A stretch of 64,000 nucleotides of DNA from Simmondsia chinensis (GCA_018398585.1 JAGTTD010000001.1:2296501-2360500), one strand, 5' to 3'; positions 47,169 through 58,353 are shown, counted from the stretch's first letter. Program-made: numbers and translations. The notes: generated from the sequence alone by a model not told the origin.

Positions 47169-48197
47169 ACGACGACAATGACAACAACAACAACAACAAC
47201 AACAAACTTAATACCTCCAAGAGCTCCTGCATAAGCAGGGTCTGGGGGGGTAGATGTACGTAGCCTTTCCCTTTTAGGGGACTACCCCGAAGAGAGGCTG
47301 TTTCCGAGGACCCCCAACCTGAGAAACAGGTCTGCAGCGTAGAGCATGAGTTATGGCAGCAGGAGAGCATCAAAGCATGAGTAGGGCAAAACACATGGCA
47401 AGCAAAATAACAAACTCAAACCAAGCTACATCAGGCAGAAATCAAAAGATAAGATAAAGATAAGGATAGAGATAAAGATAAGTAGCCAAGTAGCCAGTAG
47501 CAGCTCATGAGAGCGAGTACACAATCTACGTGTGCTAAGAGGATGTCAAGGCCTAACACTAGTAAGCTAAACTACCCTATTCCAACTGGAGCATCTATTA
47601 CCCCTATGCTAGCCCTCCATTGGACCATATCTAAGGCCATCTCCTCACGAAGGTTTAGGAGGGTGAGGTCTTGTCGGATCGTCTCCAGCCATCTCTTTTT
47701 TGGCCTGCCTCTTTCTCTTCTGCCTAGTGTAGTAAGGGGCTGTTCGCTTCTCCTTACTGGAGCGTTGTCCGGTTTCCTTCTAACATGTCCGAACCACCTC
47801 AAACGTTGCTCCCTCAATTTATCTTCAATGGAGGCTACGCCTAATTTGCCTCTTATGACGTCGTTTCTAATCCTATCCTTCCTTCTGTGTCCGCACATCC
47901 ACCTCAGCATTCGCATCTCCGCCACCTTCATCTTCTGTGTGTGCTGTTGTTTCATCGCCCTGCACTCCGCCGCATACGTCATGGCTGGCCTCACAACCGT
48001 CTTATAGTATCTTCCCTTTAGCTTCAAGGGAAACTTTCTATCACAAAGTACCGCGGAGGCTATCCTCCACTTATGCCATCTCGGTTTAATCCACTGTTGA
48101 CATCCTTGTTCACTTCGCCATTGTGCTGTATCATTGACCCCAAGTATCTGAAGCTTTTCTTCTTCGATATGGTCTCAGATCCAATCTTGACGTCTTC
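47169..48197 (-). mobile_element. 5'-truncated RTE-type LINE with TTG tail
   Basis: The 1029-bp insert is bracketed by aaggtaataatatgtag (47152-47168) and aaggtaataatatttag (48198-48214), a 17-bp target duplication with one change. In minus orientation it has the C-terminal part of the RTE reverse transcriptase protein, about 240 bp of 3' UTR, and the tail CTCAGGTTGGGGGTCCTCGG, AAAGGCTACGTACATC, CAGACCCTGCTTATGC and at least eight GTT units. This tail is the one shared with the 5S-headed SINEs. 5' truncation and long duplication fit target-primed reverse transcription. Confidence 0.93.
47572..48197 (-). pseudogene. RTE LINE ORF2 C terminus
   Basis: The open part (48027-47572, 151 codons) has KLKGRYYKTVVRPAMTYAAE, KVAEMRMLRWMCGHRRKDRI and RLRWFGHVRRKP, hallmarks of the region after the RT domain in plant RTE LINEs. 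Upstream text (LEDVKIGS.., FRYLGS-like, NGEVN) continues in another frame to the 5' truncation. The catalytic RT motifs are not present. Confidence 0.88.
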
Positions 48198-48421
48198 AAG
48201 GTAATAATATTTAGAAAGCAAAAATATTTTTGACTAATTGATTTAACGAAATTTCGCGGTTATTATTCAGATAAAACTTATATTTTACACAACTTAAAGA
48301 CTCACTCTCGCTAATCATACAAAGAAAATAGCATTTATCTTCAACTGATCCCATGAATTTTGATCATATTTATTATAAACTACAATAAATATTTAAATTA
48401 TATGCATGAATTGGGTAGAGT

Positions 48422-48944
48422 TAGAGATGCCAATGGGGCGGGTACGGGGGTTGCCTCTCCATACCTTGCCCGCCATTCAAATCCAAACTTATACCCACCC
48501 CATTACCCATCACGGGTATGAAATGGATACCCATACCCGCTCGGACAGGTACAAACTCATACCCATACCCGCCCCATTACCCGCGGGTATCCAACGGGTA
48601 TCCATTACCCGCCTAACAATTATCCATACCCGCACATATTAATTTATTTAATATTATTTTCAAAATTCAACTATATTTTTCTATAACATTGATAAACAAT
48701 TAAGTTATTGAATTTAAGCACGCATTTTCTTAATTAGAAAGTTAATTAAATACAAAATGGAGCACGTATAGTGGGAATAAGGCAGGGCGGGTATAGAGCG
48801 GGGCGGGTACAACACTATAACCATACCCGCCCCATACATGTGGCAGATACGGGGCGGGTACCCGCAATTTGTACCCGCTACCCGCCTTAGTCATAGGCAG
48901 GTACCCACAGGTAACGGGTTTTACCCATCTCATTGCCATCTCTG
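48422..48944. mobile_element. Non-autonomous hAT element rich in GGGTACCCG repeats
   Basis: The ends TAGAGATGCCAATGGGGCGGG and, inverted, CAGAGATGGCAATGAGATGGG match at most positions. The 8-bp flanks ggtagagt (48414-48421) and ggtcgagt (48945-48952) differ at one base. The 523-bp interior is filled at both ends with GGGTA, CCCGC and ACCCATACCCG repeats. No transposase. Confidence 0.85.
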
Positions 48945-49066
48945 GGTCGAGTTTGAAGTTTGATGGACTTGATGAGGTTGAACATTAGCAACTAGAAGTA
49001 GTAACTAGCAGGGATGGGGACCGAAGTAGGAAAGTGAGGTTGGGCCGCTAGGTTCCCATTGTTGGC

Positions 49067-49545
49067 ATGTCTAAAAGGGACTGCAGAGCTCTTAAGCGCA
49101 GGAAAAAAGAGCAAGTTAAGCGTGACCTACAAGATTTTCTTAAAGACATGTGTCCCGAAAGCAGTGCAAAGAGGTTACCTATACCTTCGAGTAATGCAAG
49201 ATATGCCGGTAAGATCCTTGCTACGCAGCGCAAGTTGGAGATGGGGAAAAGACTAGGGCTGGATTTTGATGGTTATGATCCGTTTATACTGAGTGCCTTG
49301 CTTTGATAGATTTCTGACTTGACTATCCTATTTTCCTATCTTTTGGTTTGTCCTGTTTCCATGTCTTTCCTAGTAGTGTTTGAGACTCTTTGTGTTTGCT
49401 TGTTTTTGCTTATTTTCTATTTGTATTGTTTTGTTATTTTGATCCCCATTCTTTTATGGGTGGACTCAGGATTTGCTTGTTTAAGTTGCTTGCTTTATAT
49501 CACGACTCTATCACTAATTATCCAAAAAAATAAAAAATAAAAATA
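49067..49545 (+). other. Possible retroelement-derived coding fragment with A-rich end
   Basis: A 79-codon basic frame (49067-49306; KRRKKEQVKRDLQDF, KLEMGKRLGLDFDGYDP) is followed by T-rich text and an A-rich end (about 49526-49545). It could be the ORF1 end of an L1-type LINE, but I do not recognise it firmly. No target duplication was found. Confidence 0.3.
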
Positions 49546-50160
49546 GTTGTTTACAATTTGGTTAAACATGTCTCGATAATAAATAAATAATAATGCTATT
49601 AGTCAAAAGTTTATCTACATTAAAGTATATCTTTAAAATATTTATGAGAATTTTTCTCTTAATTATTAAAAAAATGCTATTGGTCAAAAAGTTTAATGGC
49701 CAAAGTGCCTCTTCTTATATTTATTCTAAAATAAATATATTGCCTTTGTTCTTTTCTTATTCAAAACATTTTCCTTGCGGAATTTTGGGCATATTTTATA
49801 TTATTTTTTACTTATAATTTTTATTTTTTGAAAAACTAAAGACTGTATTTGGAAACAGGTTTTTCTAGTTTCGATTTTTTATTTCAAATTTTTAGTCAAA
49901 CTTAACGAAAAATAAAAACAAGGAACTCAAAACTAGAAAAAATCATTTTCAAAATATGATTTTAGTTTTCAAAACACAAAAATTAAAACCAGAAAATAAT
50001 ATCAAACAAATTCCAAAATAATATGTCCTTGATCTTATTCTTTTGCTCAAATATATTATCCTTTTAAGATATTTTTATCGAGTATTATGAATTAGAATGA
50101 TCCTTTTATATTAACTTATATAAATTTCATTATCACTAAGGGTCAATCTCTCTTTTAATT
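49546..50160. other. Intergenic AT-rich DNA
   Basis: A weak inverted repeat (about 49845-50015; ggaaacaggtttttctag and aaaaccagaaaata) may be an old MITE. No gene seen. Confidence 0.35.
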
Positions 50161-50180
50161 TATTTAACTATATAATATAA

Positions 50181-50408
50181 AAAAGTAATATTTTCAGTGC
50201 CCCAATGGCTCCTACCTAAGCAGAATCTGGGGGATTGAACGTACGCAGTCTTCTCCCTTCAAGAGCTGTTTTTGAGAACCCCCAACCTGAGAGGTGCAAC
50301 ACGAGGACTTCTCATGAGATCATCCATCTTGATACTACTCTCATCTAAACACGCTTAACTTCAGAGTTCTAATAGGATTCTGTCATTGCATATTGATACC
50401 CTCTTAGG
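50181..50408 (-). mobile_element. 5S rRNA-headed SINE, type-2 junction, perfect 20-bp target duplication
   Basis: The minus strand: AGGGTATCAATATGC, AGAATCCTATTAGAACTCTG, AAGTTAAGCGTG, GAGAGTAGTATCAAGATGG, AGTCCTCGTGTTGCAC and CTCAGGTTGGGGGTTCTC, then the tail with GACTGCGTACGTTC, CCCCAGATTCTGCTTAGG and GGGGCACTG. The flanks at 50161-50180 and 50409-50428 are identical over 20 bp (tatttaacta..). The head retains the 5' end of 5S and the junction keeps CTCAGG. Confidence 0.93.
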
Positions 50409-50917
50409 TATTTAACTATATAATATAATAAGAGTTAATCATAGGTTAATGCAAATGCAAAGTCAATGTAGATGGGCAAAAACAATTTTGATTATATCAT
50501 TTTACACGAGTGCATGCCTAACCATTTTTTCTACTACTTAAAATATTATTTTATTATTAAATAATTATTTAATTTATTGCTTTGATAGAAAGAATTGATG
50601 TGACATACCAACTCCTCCAAACTAGTTGAAATTTTTGATGATGCATGCATATATGTATATAATAGCGTGAAGAAAATTCTTTGTAAAAAGTTATTAAAAA
50701 TAGTGAAATCTCTACAATTTTGTGAACGTACAGGTAATTAGTTAAATTATGTAAATCACAATTTTTTTTTTTTTTCCTTGTGGAATTTATGTTACTATTG
50801 GGTTCGTTTCCTTAACGCTGCGATATTTTCAATTGTATACCGAATATACATATTAAAATGATAACTAATTTATAAAATGAAAGTTATTTAAAATAGTATT
50901 TAAATTATATATATAAG

Positions 50918-51555
50918 GTAACGTTCTTATGAGAGGATGAGAGTGTGAGAGGAGTCAATTCTGATCCTTTATTGTAATGGACGGCCAAGATTTGTTGGAC
51001 ACTAAAAAAAAAAAAATTTACAGCCCATACCCTAGCATGGGACATTCGCTACTATCGACCTATTTGCTTATTTGTTTATTTGTTTACTTGGCATATTTGC
51101 TTATACTAGCTGCCTTGTAGGAAGGTTGTGCCTCGCAGTCTCCTCTAGGACAATTTTATGCTATGGCTTACTTTTTTGCTTTCATGACCTATTGCTCACA
51201 GCTCATTGCTCACAGGTCCCCATGAGGAGATGAAGATTTACCTCTCAGGTTGAGGGTTTTCGGAAATAGCCTCTCTTCAGGTTGACACCATGAAGGGGGA
51301 AGGCTGCGTACATTTACCCCCCAGACCCCGCAAATGCGGGAGCCCTTGAGGCACTGGGATTGTTGTTGTTGTTGTTGTACCCCAGCATGGGGTAGAAAGA
51401 AAAAAAGAGTATAGGAGGGAAATTATTTTTTTTTAATACTCAACAAATCTTAGCCGTAAATTATTTTTTATTTTTTAAATATCCAACAAATCTTGGCCGT
51501 CCGTGGTAATGAAGGGCCAGGATTCACCCTCTCACATTCTCGTAAGAATACCACC
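50918..51555. mobile_element. Long-TIR MITE (about 85-bp arms) carrying a nested LINE tail
   Basis: The left arm (ggtaacgttcttatgagag ... gacggccaagatttgttgg) and the complement of the right arm (ggtggtattcttacgagaa ... gacggccaagatttgttgg) match over about 85 bp. The 335-bp segment 51044-51377 is a later insertion. AT-rich flanks make the target duplication unclear. Confidence 0.78.
51044..51377 (+). mobile_element. 5'-truncated RTE LINE 3' end with TTG tail, nested in a MITE
   Basis: About 200 bp of non-SINE 3'-UTR-like sequence precede CTCAGGTTGAGGGTTTTCGG, GGAAGGCTGCGTACATT, CAGACCCCGCAAATGCGGG, GAGGCACTGGGA and TTG repeats. The flanks taccctagcatggg (51030-51043) and taccccagcatggg (51378-51391) are the target duplication (one change). 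Confidence 0.82.
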
Positions 51556-51756
51556 ATATATATATGTAAAGCATAGTTAATTGTTGATTTGTTTTTCGAA
51601 TACGTAAACCTGCCATCTTATTAATGTGTTAAGAATGAGGATTATTAAAATTCAAAATCAGTATTTTCTCGACGAAAGAGACTCTAAATACTATGTTAAT
51701 AAACTATTATTAGAAGGCATATATATACAATGTCATGCACCTTATTTATATTTTTT

Positions 51757-52189
51757 AATCAATTATGTTGATGTGAAGTGAGAACCATTGAAATATAATC
51801 TTCATATTTCTTAATGCAAAAGTTTTAACACTATGTCAATATATTAATTATTTAGAAATTTATTACTTGAATATTCTAGGGTTTCATCTTTATTATTTAG
51901 GTATTTCAATGTTTTAATATGTATAATAATATGAGATAAAGTCTAAATTTTTTTCACTCAGATACCTTCTCACAGAATCATGTGAATTTTCATTGAAAAA
52001 TACTGATATGTAATATAATACCGAAAATACATATAGAGATAACTCCCATCGAACTATGGTAATATTTTCCTGGAAAAAGTTGATTAAAAGTTCGATTATA
52101 TGTTGGAGCCTTCAATTGGAATCTACCAAATTTTAACCTTCACTAAAAATACTAACATGTAACTTTATAAATTATCATAATCATATATT
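51757..52189 (+). repeat. Left copy of a 433-bp direct repeat flanking the Helitron
   Basis: About 93 percent identical by eye to 57249-57686 in the same orientation. It includes a piece of the 'cacttaggtacc' MITE family (tttattatttaggtatttcaa). It ends at the Helitron 3' terminus. Confidence 0.88.
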
Positions 52190-55100
52190 AGGTTTGTTCC
52201 CGTGCGATGCACAGACGGTATTTATTTGTCACTATATATTACAGCTGAGATTTTTTTGCATTGAAATAAACTTTTGTTTGATTAGTTGGCCATAATCTTG
52301 TTCAATTTACATAATTTTCATAGCAGTAATTGTGAAAGTTTTCAATCAAAAAGATGACAAAATATATTTCCTAATTCAAAGAAGTGAAAATATAAACAAA
52401 ATTCGCACTGTATTAAGTATGAAGCTTATTTCACAAAAGATAGGGAACATGATTTCAAAAAGGTGGTTGTTGTGTTTGCCTTCCGTGCTATGTCCCCTTA
52501 ATTTTCTTCGCTTCCCTACAATGAAAATATGCTATTGTTAGGTCGTATCTAATTGCTATGAAAGAGTAAAGATTGACCTGTTGCTTACCTCGACATTTGT
52601 TGAGTATATGTTATTTATTGTACGCTCTTCGTAAGACAACTTTGTAATTGGTTCTTGTTGAATCATCTTGTAATAGTAGCATTGTTCTTCCCAATGTAAC
52701 TCTGTGATAAACACCACGTTTGGGTTGTCTTTTTTGCCATTTACTGTAGGCTTAATGATGAATATCCAGCTGCGGCCTACAAATTCATATAAGTAGCAGG
52801 ATAGCAAGTAAAGGCTATATTCCTGTGTCATTGAGCATCACATGAGTATGACATGATTCAGTTATTTTTGTTGAAGATGATTTAGATGCATACTTGTCCT
52901 TTAATCATGTCAAAATATTCAGCCGTGCTCTTGGTTAAATACTCTGCCTGTTTCCCAAATAATGTTATGTTCATTTCATTTCGCTGTCGTTCGTGTACAA
53001 TCATCTTGATGCGTAACCTATTATGCGAAAAAGGAAAGCTAATAAATTATATTATGTGCGTTTTTATTTGCTAAATTTGAGTACATTTTTTCCATAATGG
53101 CATTATTGTTAGAGCACTTATCGCAATGGTAGTACCCATTAATCCAAGTGACCTTTGTTTTACAAATTTGGCATGCCTTGTAAGTTGTGCCGTTTGTCAT
53201 GTCGATACTTGTAATGCGTGCACATAATTTAAGATATATTTCCTGTAAGATTTTTGTAAATTAGTTAGATATTCTTTGTAATTCTTTATAAAGTAAGGCT
53301 TGTTCGTATTTCAAGTTGTACAAATTTTTTGTATTAAAGATGTGGCTCACATTGGTTTTCAATGTGTACTGTGATATTGTTACGTTCTCCGCGCTAAAGT
53401 ATATCTCTGACTGGATGATGCTAAGATTTTTTTGCTACGTCCACCTTATTCGCTTTTGTGCTTCCTCATTATATACATACCTGTTATAATGTGCCAAATC
53501 CCGTGTAAGTATCCTTCATGCCTGAATAAATGTTTACTAGTTTGTGTTATTAACCATCCTTGATATTTGGAAGAATCACGATGTTTAGGGTTGATTAGCA
53601 GCCACAATCGCGTAGTTGTTGTCACCAATGGTCCTTTTAAAAGGTTAACGTATATGTTAGTTGTATGAGCAATAGAAACCTTTGTTTATTATTGTAGTAT
53701 GTTTACTACTTTAGAAGCATACCATGGAAGTCTTTAACTGCTACTTGAGACGCGAGTAGCACATTTTGCCTCCCTAAATGTGTGAAGAGGTAGTCCACTT
53801 TTTCGGACGCAAACTCTCCCCATAATGATAGACACAAAGTCCCCATTCTATATGCATTAATTTTTTGGAATGAAGGTTGTTAGTACAGTCGCTATTATTG
53901 GATATGGTTTGAACATTGCATATAATGTAATCATTATGAAGTATTGTTTACCTCATGTCACACAAAAGAAGTTCGCGTACAATGCCTCTCGTTTTTGTTG
54001 TTGTTGTAAGAGGAGATACGGCGATCACTATTCCAATTACATCTGCAGCTTGTTTAGAGAAATTACCATTAGGTCTATAATCCGTATAAATGTTAGAATA
54101 TTTATGTACGACCTACCAATGTATGCATTTGGCATGTTTACATAGGCTGGGACATCTTCGTATTTGACTATATCCGCCTTTTGTAATGGAATGTCAAGAC
54201 ACTGTTGTTCTGGGATGTGTTGTACTACTGTTGAAAGGTCAAACTTTAGTTGGCAGCTGTGGCCTATTGTGTGCGCACCATTGTGAGGGAGAACCTGCAG
54301 TTGTTATATTGAATAAGCCTGTTCCAACTGAAAGGTTTCCTTCCATTTGTGCGTGTTTGTAGCGTCCATTGTAACTTGTGTTGTATCATGCTGTTAAAGG
54401 ATTTATTATGTAATAGTCGGTATTATTGATCTTGATTATAATAGCGAAAAGTACTAAGAAGTGTTTGTACCTGATAGTCCATGAACACCATTGAACAGCT
54501 TCTCTGCACATAGTTTTTGGAAATACTTGTTTGTGGTCCTCGAATGCGCATCAAGCGCCCATGGATGTTTGCTTTCAATGTTGTTGCTCCAATGTGGGCG
54601 ATTGACATATGGGTTAGATGCATGGGCATAGCTGTGCATAGTTTGTTTGCACCAAAAAATAGTATAAAATGTTTTGTCAACTTGACTAATGTATAATTTA
54701 TACAAAGTCTATGTACATTTATGTAATTAAATTTCATTATTCGTAACTATATATCTATAATTTATATGAATGTAGATACCCAATAGAGTCTTGATTGAAG
54801 GTTCTCAATGAAAGGTTTTAATATTATAGTAGCAGTGCGTATATGTTGTAGTTGTAACCTTATGATGACATATAATACTACTTCATTTATCTGTTAAAAC
54901 TGTGGCATTTGTTCGTAAATCTGAAAATTATGTTATATTAGTGGGACGAACATGGAGCATAGGTCATAATAAGACAAACAGACACAATTAACATATGCTA
55001 GAAATGTTTAAAATCCAAAAGTGAAGATCGAAATTAAAAATTATTCATTATACAAACTCTGATATATTTCTTTATAAACTACATTTTTCGTGTAGTCTGG

Positions 55101-57248
55101 TGCTATATCCCTGTGATTGCATTTTAGTATTCGCAATCCTGATGGTGATGTCACTGTTGATACTGCGACATACAACTGGCCATGGCTAAAAACAGGTTGT
55201 GGTTGGTAAATGCCGATGGTGCGCAATGTTTGCCCTTGACTCTTGTTTATTGTCATTGTGAATGCTAATTTCAAAGGGAATTGTCTTCTTTTGAATGAAA
55301 TCGGGCTTTGATTTGGCGTTGGCGTCATCTCAATCCGTGGTATCAGTACCATGTCCCCAATTTTTCTTCCTGTTATAATTCTTGGTTGAATGATCTTATT
55401 CCCCAGTTTTTGAATTGTTAATCTTGTTCCATTGCATAGGCCTGCCGATGGATCAAGATTGCGTAGTAACATTACCGGGGCTCCAACCTTGAGTTGTAGG
55501 TTTTGATTTGGTAATCCTGGTATTTGTAGCGAATGTAGCATTTCCGATGGGTGTATTTCGCCCCGTTGTTCAGCGTTGTCACCGGAATGTAGTTTATTGG
55601 CACTTAAATATGATCGGGAAATTCCAGGAAGCATAGCCATTAATTTTGCGTTAAGTTCATCCACATCTTTATTAGTCGGTGCTAAGATGGCACGACTCTT
55701 TAAGTAGGTGATGTTTATGTAGTTGTGATTCAAGTCTGGGTAAACAATTCTTATCAATCTATTCATTCCCCCATTATCATTGTTGATGAGAAAATTTCTG
55801 GGAATTTTTACCCAATCCGGCTCCCTCCCTTCAGAATGAGAGATACCAACAATTTTTCCTTCCCCCAGGCGAAGTATCCAGTCTGCAAATGCGGTGTAGT
55901 TGTTGTCCATATGTATATTATTTCTTGTCAAGCGCATATTGATCTTGAGTGGTAGAATGTGAACATGCTCTCAAAAAGTTGACATGTGCAGTGTTGCACC
56001 AACAATGTCCGCGCGTGTTCCCTTGTGCACCACGGGGAGAATTTGCCTGAAATCTGCCCCCAGTACAACAAGCTTTCCTCCAAAGGCGATATCCTTGTTA
56101 CAAATATCCTGCAGAGTTTGATCGACTGTTTCAAATGTCTGTCTGTATGCCATCGGGGCCTCATCCCAAATAATAAGTGACGCATCTCTTATTAGCTTTG
56201 ACAAATTTGATCTCTTTGATATTGCACAATATGTTGTTTCGTCTGTTGCGAGCGGTATTTTGAACATAGAATGTGCAGTCTTTGGTATTGGGATTAGCAA
56301 AGCAGCAATTCCAGACGATGCGATAGGTAAAACAGTTAAACTTTAAGATCTGAATTTTGCTATCAATGTTTTCCATAAATATGTCTTCCCTGTTCCACCA
56401 CTTCCATAAACATAGTACACGCCACCTTCCCCTTTGTAATGTGCTTCCATAATTTTATCATATGGGCATTTCTGATCCACGTTGAGGGTGTGGAATAGAG
56501 ATTGAAATTCTTCCATTTCTTTTGCTATGTCAAAGATTTGATACTCTGCAATCAAACGACCCATTAGGTCTGATGTTGTTGTATGTATTGGATACGACAT
56601 CGGAGGGTATTCTTTAAGGGAGCGACTATTCTTCTTTAGAATGTATTCTATTTCAGCAAGTCCCCACTGCTTTCGATGTTCATCAGGAATGTGAAAATGC
56701 AGCTCATTCAAGTGGCGTTGTAGTGCCCTTTCGTAGTCATCAGATAGACTGTCCCAATGTTGCGCTTATATTTGTTCTGGATGTGCAACTGAAGTGAACA
56801 TTAGTATGGAGCAGAAAACGCTTCGTAATTGTGATGCAGATGCCCATCCTTCTGCTTCAATAATGGTGTTATTCCACTCAGTCTCATTGTCCAGCAACCC
56901 AAGAGCCAGACATGCTGCTTTAAACGTTGGATATGTTACATCCTCCGCCGTTCGTATGTCCTCGTAGCATGTTGCATCTCGTACAATATTAAGCAACATT
57001 CTAAGGTAGAACCTCTTGCCTGAGTTTGGATGTGCATAAGGCAAGCGTCTTATGCAAATTCTCTGCTTTCTGATTGTCCATTGTCTCCGCGTCTTATTCC
57101 ACACCCAATATGTAGGAAATTGTGCATACGTATATCGTTTAGCTTCAACGTGTTGCATATTTGCCTTAAACCATGCTGTGAGCATGGTGTCTTTGTTTCT
57201 ATTTGCACTTACCACACCTTCTAAGATAGCATTTTGTTGGAAGATCGC
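52188..57248 (-). mobile_element. 5'-truncated Helitron carrying RPA-like and helicase remnants
   Basis: On the minus strand the 3' end has a short hairpin-forming GTGCATCGCAC block in a CCGTCTGTG..CACGGG context about 8 nt before a terminal CTAA, followed by T, the expected CTRR|T form. Two decayed genes, RPA-like (about 54737-52556) and PIF1-type helicase (57254-55041), run in the same direction. The upstream part (rolling-circle replication initiator) is missing: the coding frame is cut where the right 433-bp repeat begins (57249). Confidence 0.82.
52556..54737 (-). pseudogene. RPA70-like single-strand DNA-binding protein remnant of the Helitron
   Basis: A zinc-ribbon at 53200-53114 reads YKACQICKTKVTW and YYHCDKC, the Cys4 pattern of the RPA1 C-terminal OB fold. 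Upstream text (NIHGRLMRIRGPQTS, SCSMVFMDYQ) resembles an RPA OB-fold start. Frames are scattered, so it is broken, or has introns I cannot trace. Plant Helitrons often carry RPA1-like genes, presumably to coat single-stranded intermediates. Confidence 0.6.
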
Positions 57249-57254
57249 AATCAA
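55041..57254 (-). pseudogene. Helitron PIF1-type helicase, C-terminal two thirds, three in-frame stops
   Basis: One frame runs from 57254 to the natural stop at 55041 and is broken only by stops at 56766-56768, 56343-56345 and 55971-55973. Motifs: YYLRMLLNIVRDATCYEDIR, Walker A GSGGTGKT (about 56400), Walker [31 protein letters not shown], the final [14 protein letters not shown] and YVAVSTVTS. The Rep-domain part of a complete Helitron protein is absent. The enzyme would unwind DNA in rolling-circle transposition. Confidence 0.88.
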
Positions 57255-57686
57255 TTATGTTGATGTGAAGTGAGAACCATTGAAATATCATCTTCATATT
57301 TCTTCATGCAAAAGTTTTAGCACTTTGTCAATATATTAATTATTTAGAAATTTATTCCTTGAATATTCTAAGGTTTCATCTTTATTATTTAGGTATTTCA
57401 ACATTTTAATATGTATAATAATATGTGATAAAGTTTAAAATTTTATCACTCAGATGCATTCTCACAAAATCATGCCAATTTTCATTGAAAAATACTGATA
57501 TGTAATATAATACTGAAAATACATATAGAGATAACTTCCATTGAAATATGGTAATATTTTGCTAGAAAATGTTGATTAACATATAAGTTCGATTATATGC
57601 TGGAGCCTTCAATTGGAATCTACCAAATTTTAACCTTCACTAAAAATACTAACATGTAACTTTATATATTATCATAATCATATATT
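57249..57686 (+). repeat. Right copy of the 433-bp direct repeat
   Basis: Begins aatcaattatgttgatg and ends atcatatatt like the left copy, then continues gcatcaatattttcagc, which may be the uninterrupted target sequence. Confidence 0.88.
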
Positions 57687-57764
57687 GCATCAATATTTTC
57701 AGCAAAAGCTTGCTAGATTACGACAAAATTTATCAGCTTTTGGAGTAAGGTATTAGTGTGGTAA

Positions 57765-57826
57765 ATTATATATATATATACGCGTCTGCGTGTGCGCGTG
57801 TGTGCTAGTGTGTGCACGTGTGTGCA
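57765..57826. repeat. Alternating purine-pyrimidine tract (TA then CG/TG)
   Basis: An (AT)n run is followed by cgcgtctgcgtgtgcgcgtg and (TG)n-like text. Such a tract favours Z-DNA under supercoiling; no gene. Confidence 0.7.
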
Positions 57827-57855
57827 TGAACATTTACATGGAGTGAACGGGTTGT
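57827..57855 (+). repeat. Perfect 29-bp inverted repeat, left arm
   Basis: tgaacatttacatggagtga.. is the exact reverse complement of 63593-63621. The two arms enclose the MITE piece and the copia element. Confidence 0.9.
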
Positions 57856-58112
57856 TACGATTTCAACTAAGAACTGACCTTAAATCCTACAATGGACCTT
57901 ATCAAAGCAATTTTAATTATACAAGGACTAAATTCATAAAATAAAAAGTATAAAAATTAAATTAATATTAATAGATGAAGGATTAATGAAATTACTAACT
58001 CTTAATTATATGCTTAAATTATTTAAATAAATTATTCCTTTCCCTAGAACTTACGCCATGCTTTCGTACAAGATTATTTCGTGGCTTTTAATTGATTATA
58101 TATATATATATA

Positions 58113-58353
58113 AGATGACATTCTTATGAGATGATTAGAGTATGAGAGGGGCGAATCCTAACCCTTAATTGTAATGAGTGGCCAAGAATTGTTACACATT
58201 AAAAAAATAACAATTTACAGTTTATATCCTTTCATGGGGCAGAAATAAAGAAGCAGTAACGAAGGGAAATTATTTTTTCCCCCAGTATTTAACAAATATT
58301 GACCGTAAATTTTTTTTTTTTTTTTTTTTTATGTATTACAAATCTTAACCGTC
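58113..58353. mobile_element. Second copy of the long-TIR MITE, interrupted by the copia element
   Basis: aagatgacattcttatgag, gcgaatcctaacccttaa, gtggccaagaattgtt and aaggg..aaattat match 50918-51555 (left arm and interior). The right arm is cut at the copia insertion (ccgtc) and only ccgtccattacaa (63584-63596) of it remains after the element. Confidence 0.75.

Noticed and set aside
47507..48007. Plus-strand 166-codon open frame
   Set aside because: Antisense of the RTE LINE reverse-transcriptase C terminus, which has recognisable motifs on the minus strand.
48406..48939. Tandem protein-coding repeats from GGGTACCCG text
   Set aside because: Open frames on both strands come from the repeated hAT subterminal sequence.
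51757..57686. The 433-bp direct repeats as LTRs of a retrotransposon
   Set aside because: No PBS, purine tract, gag or pol lies between them; the contents are Helitron genes in minus orientation and a Helitron 3' end.
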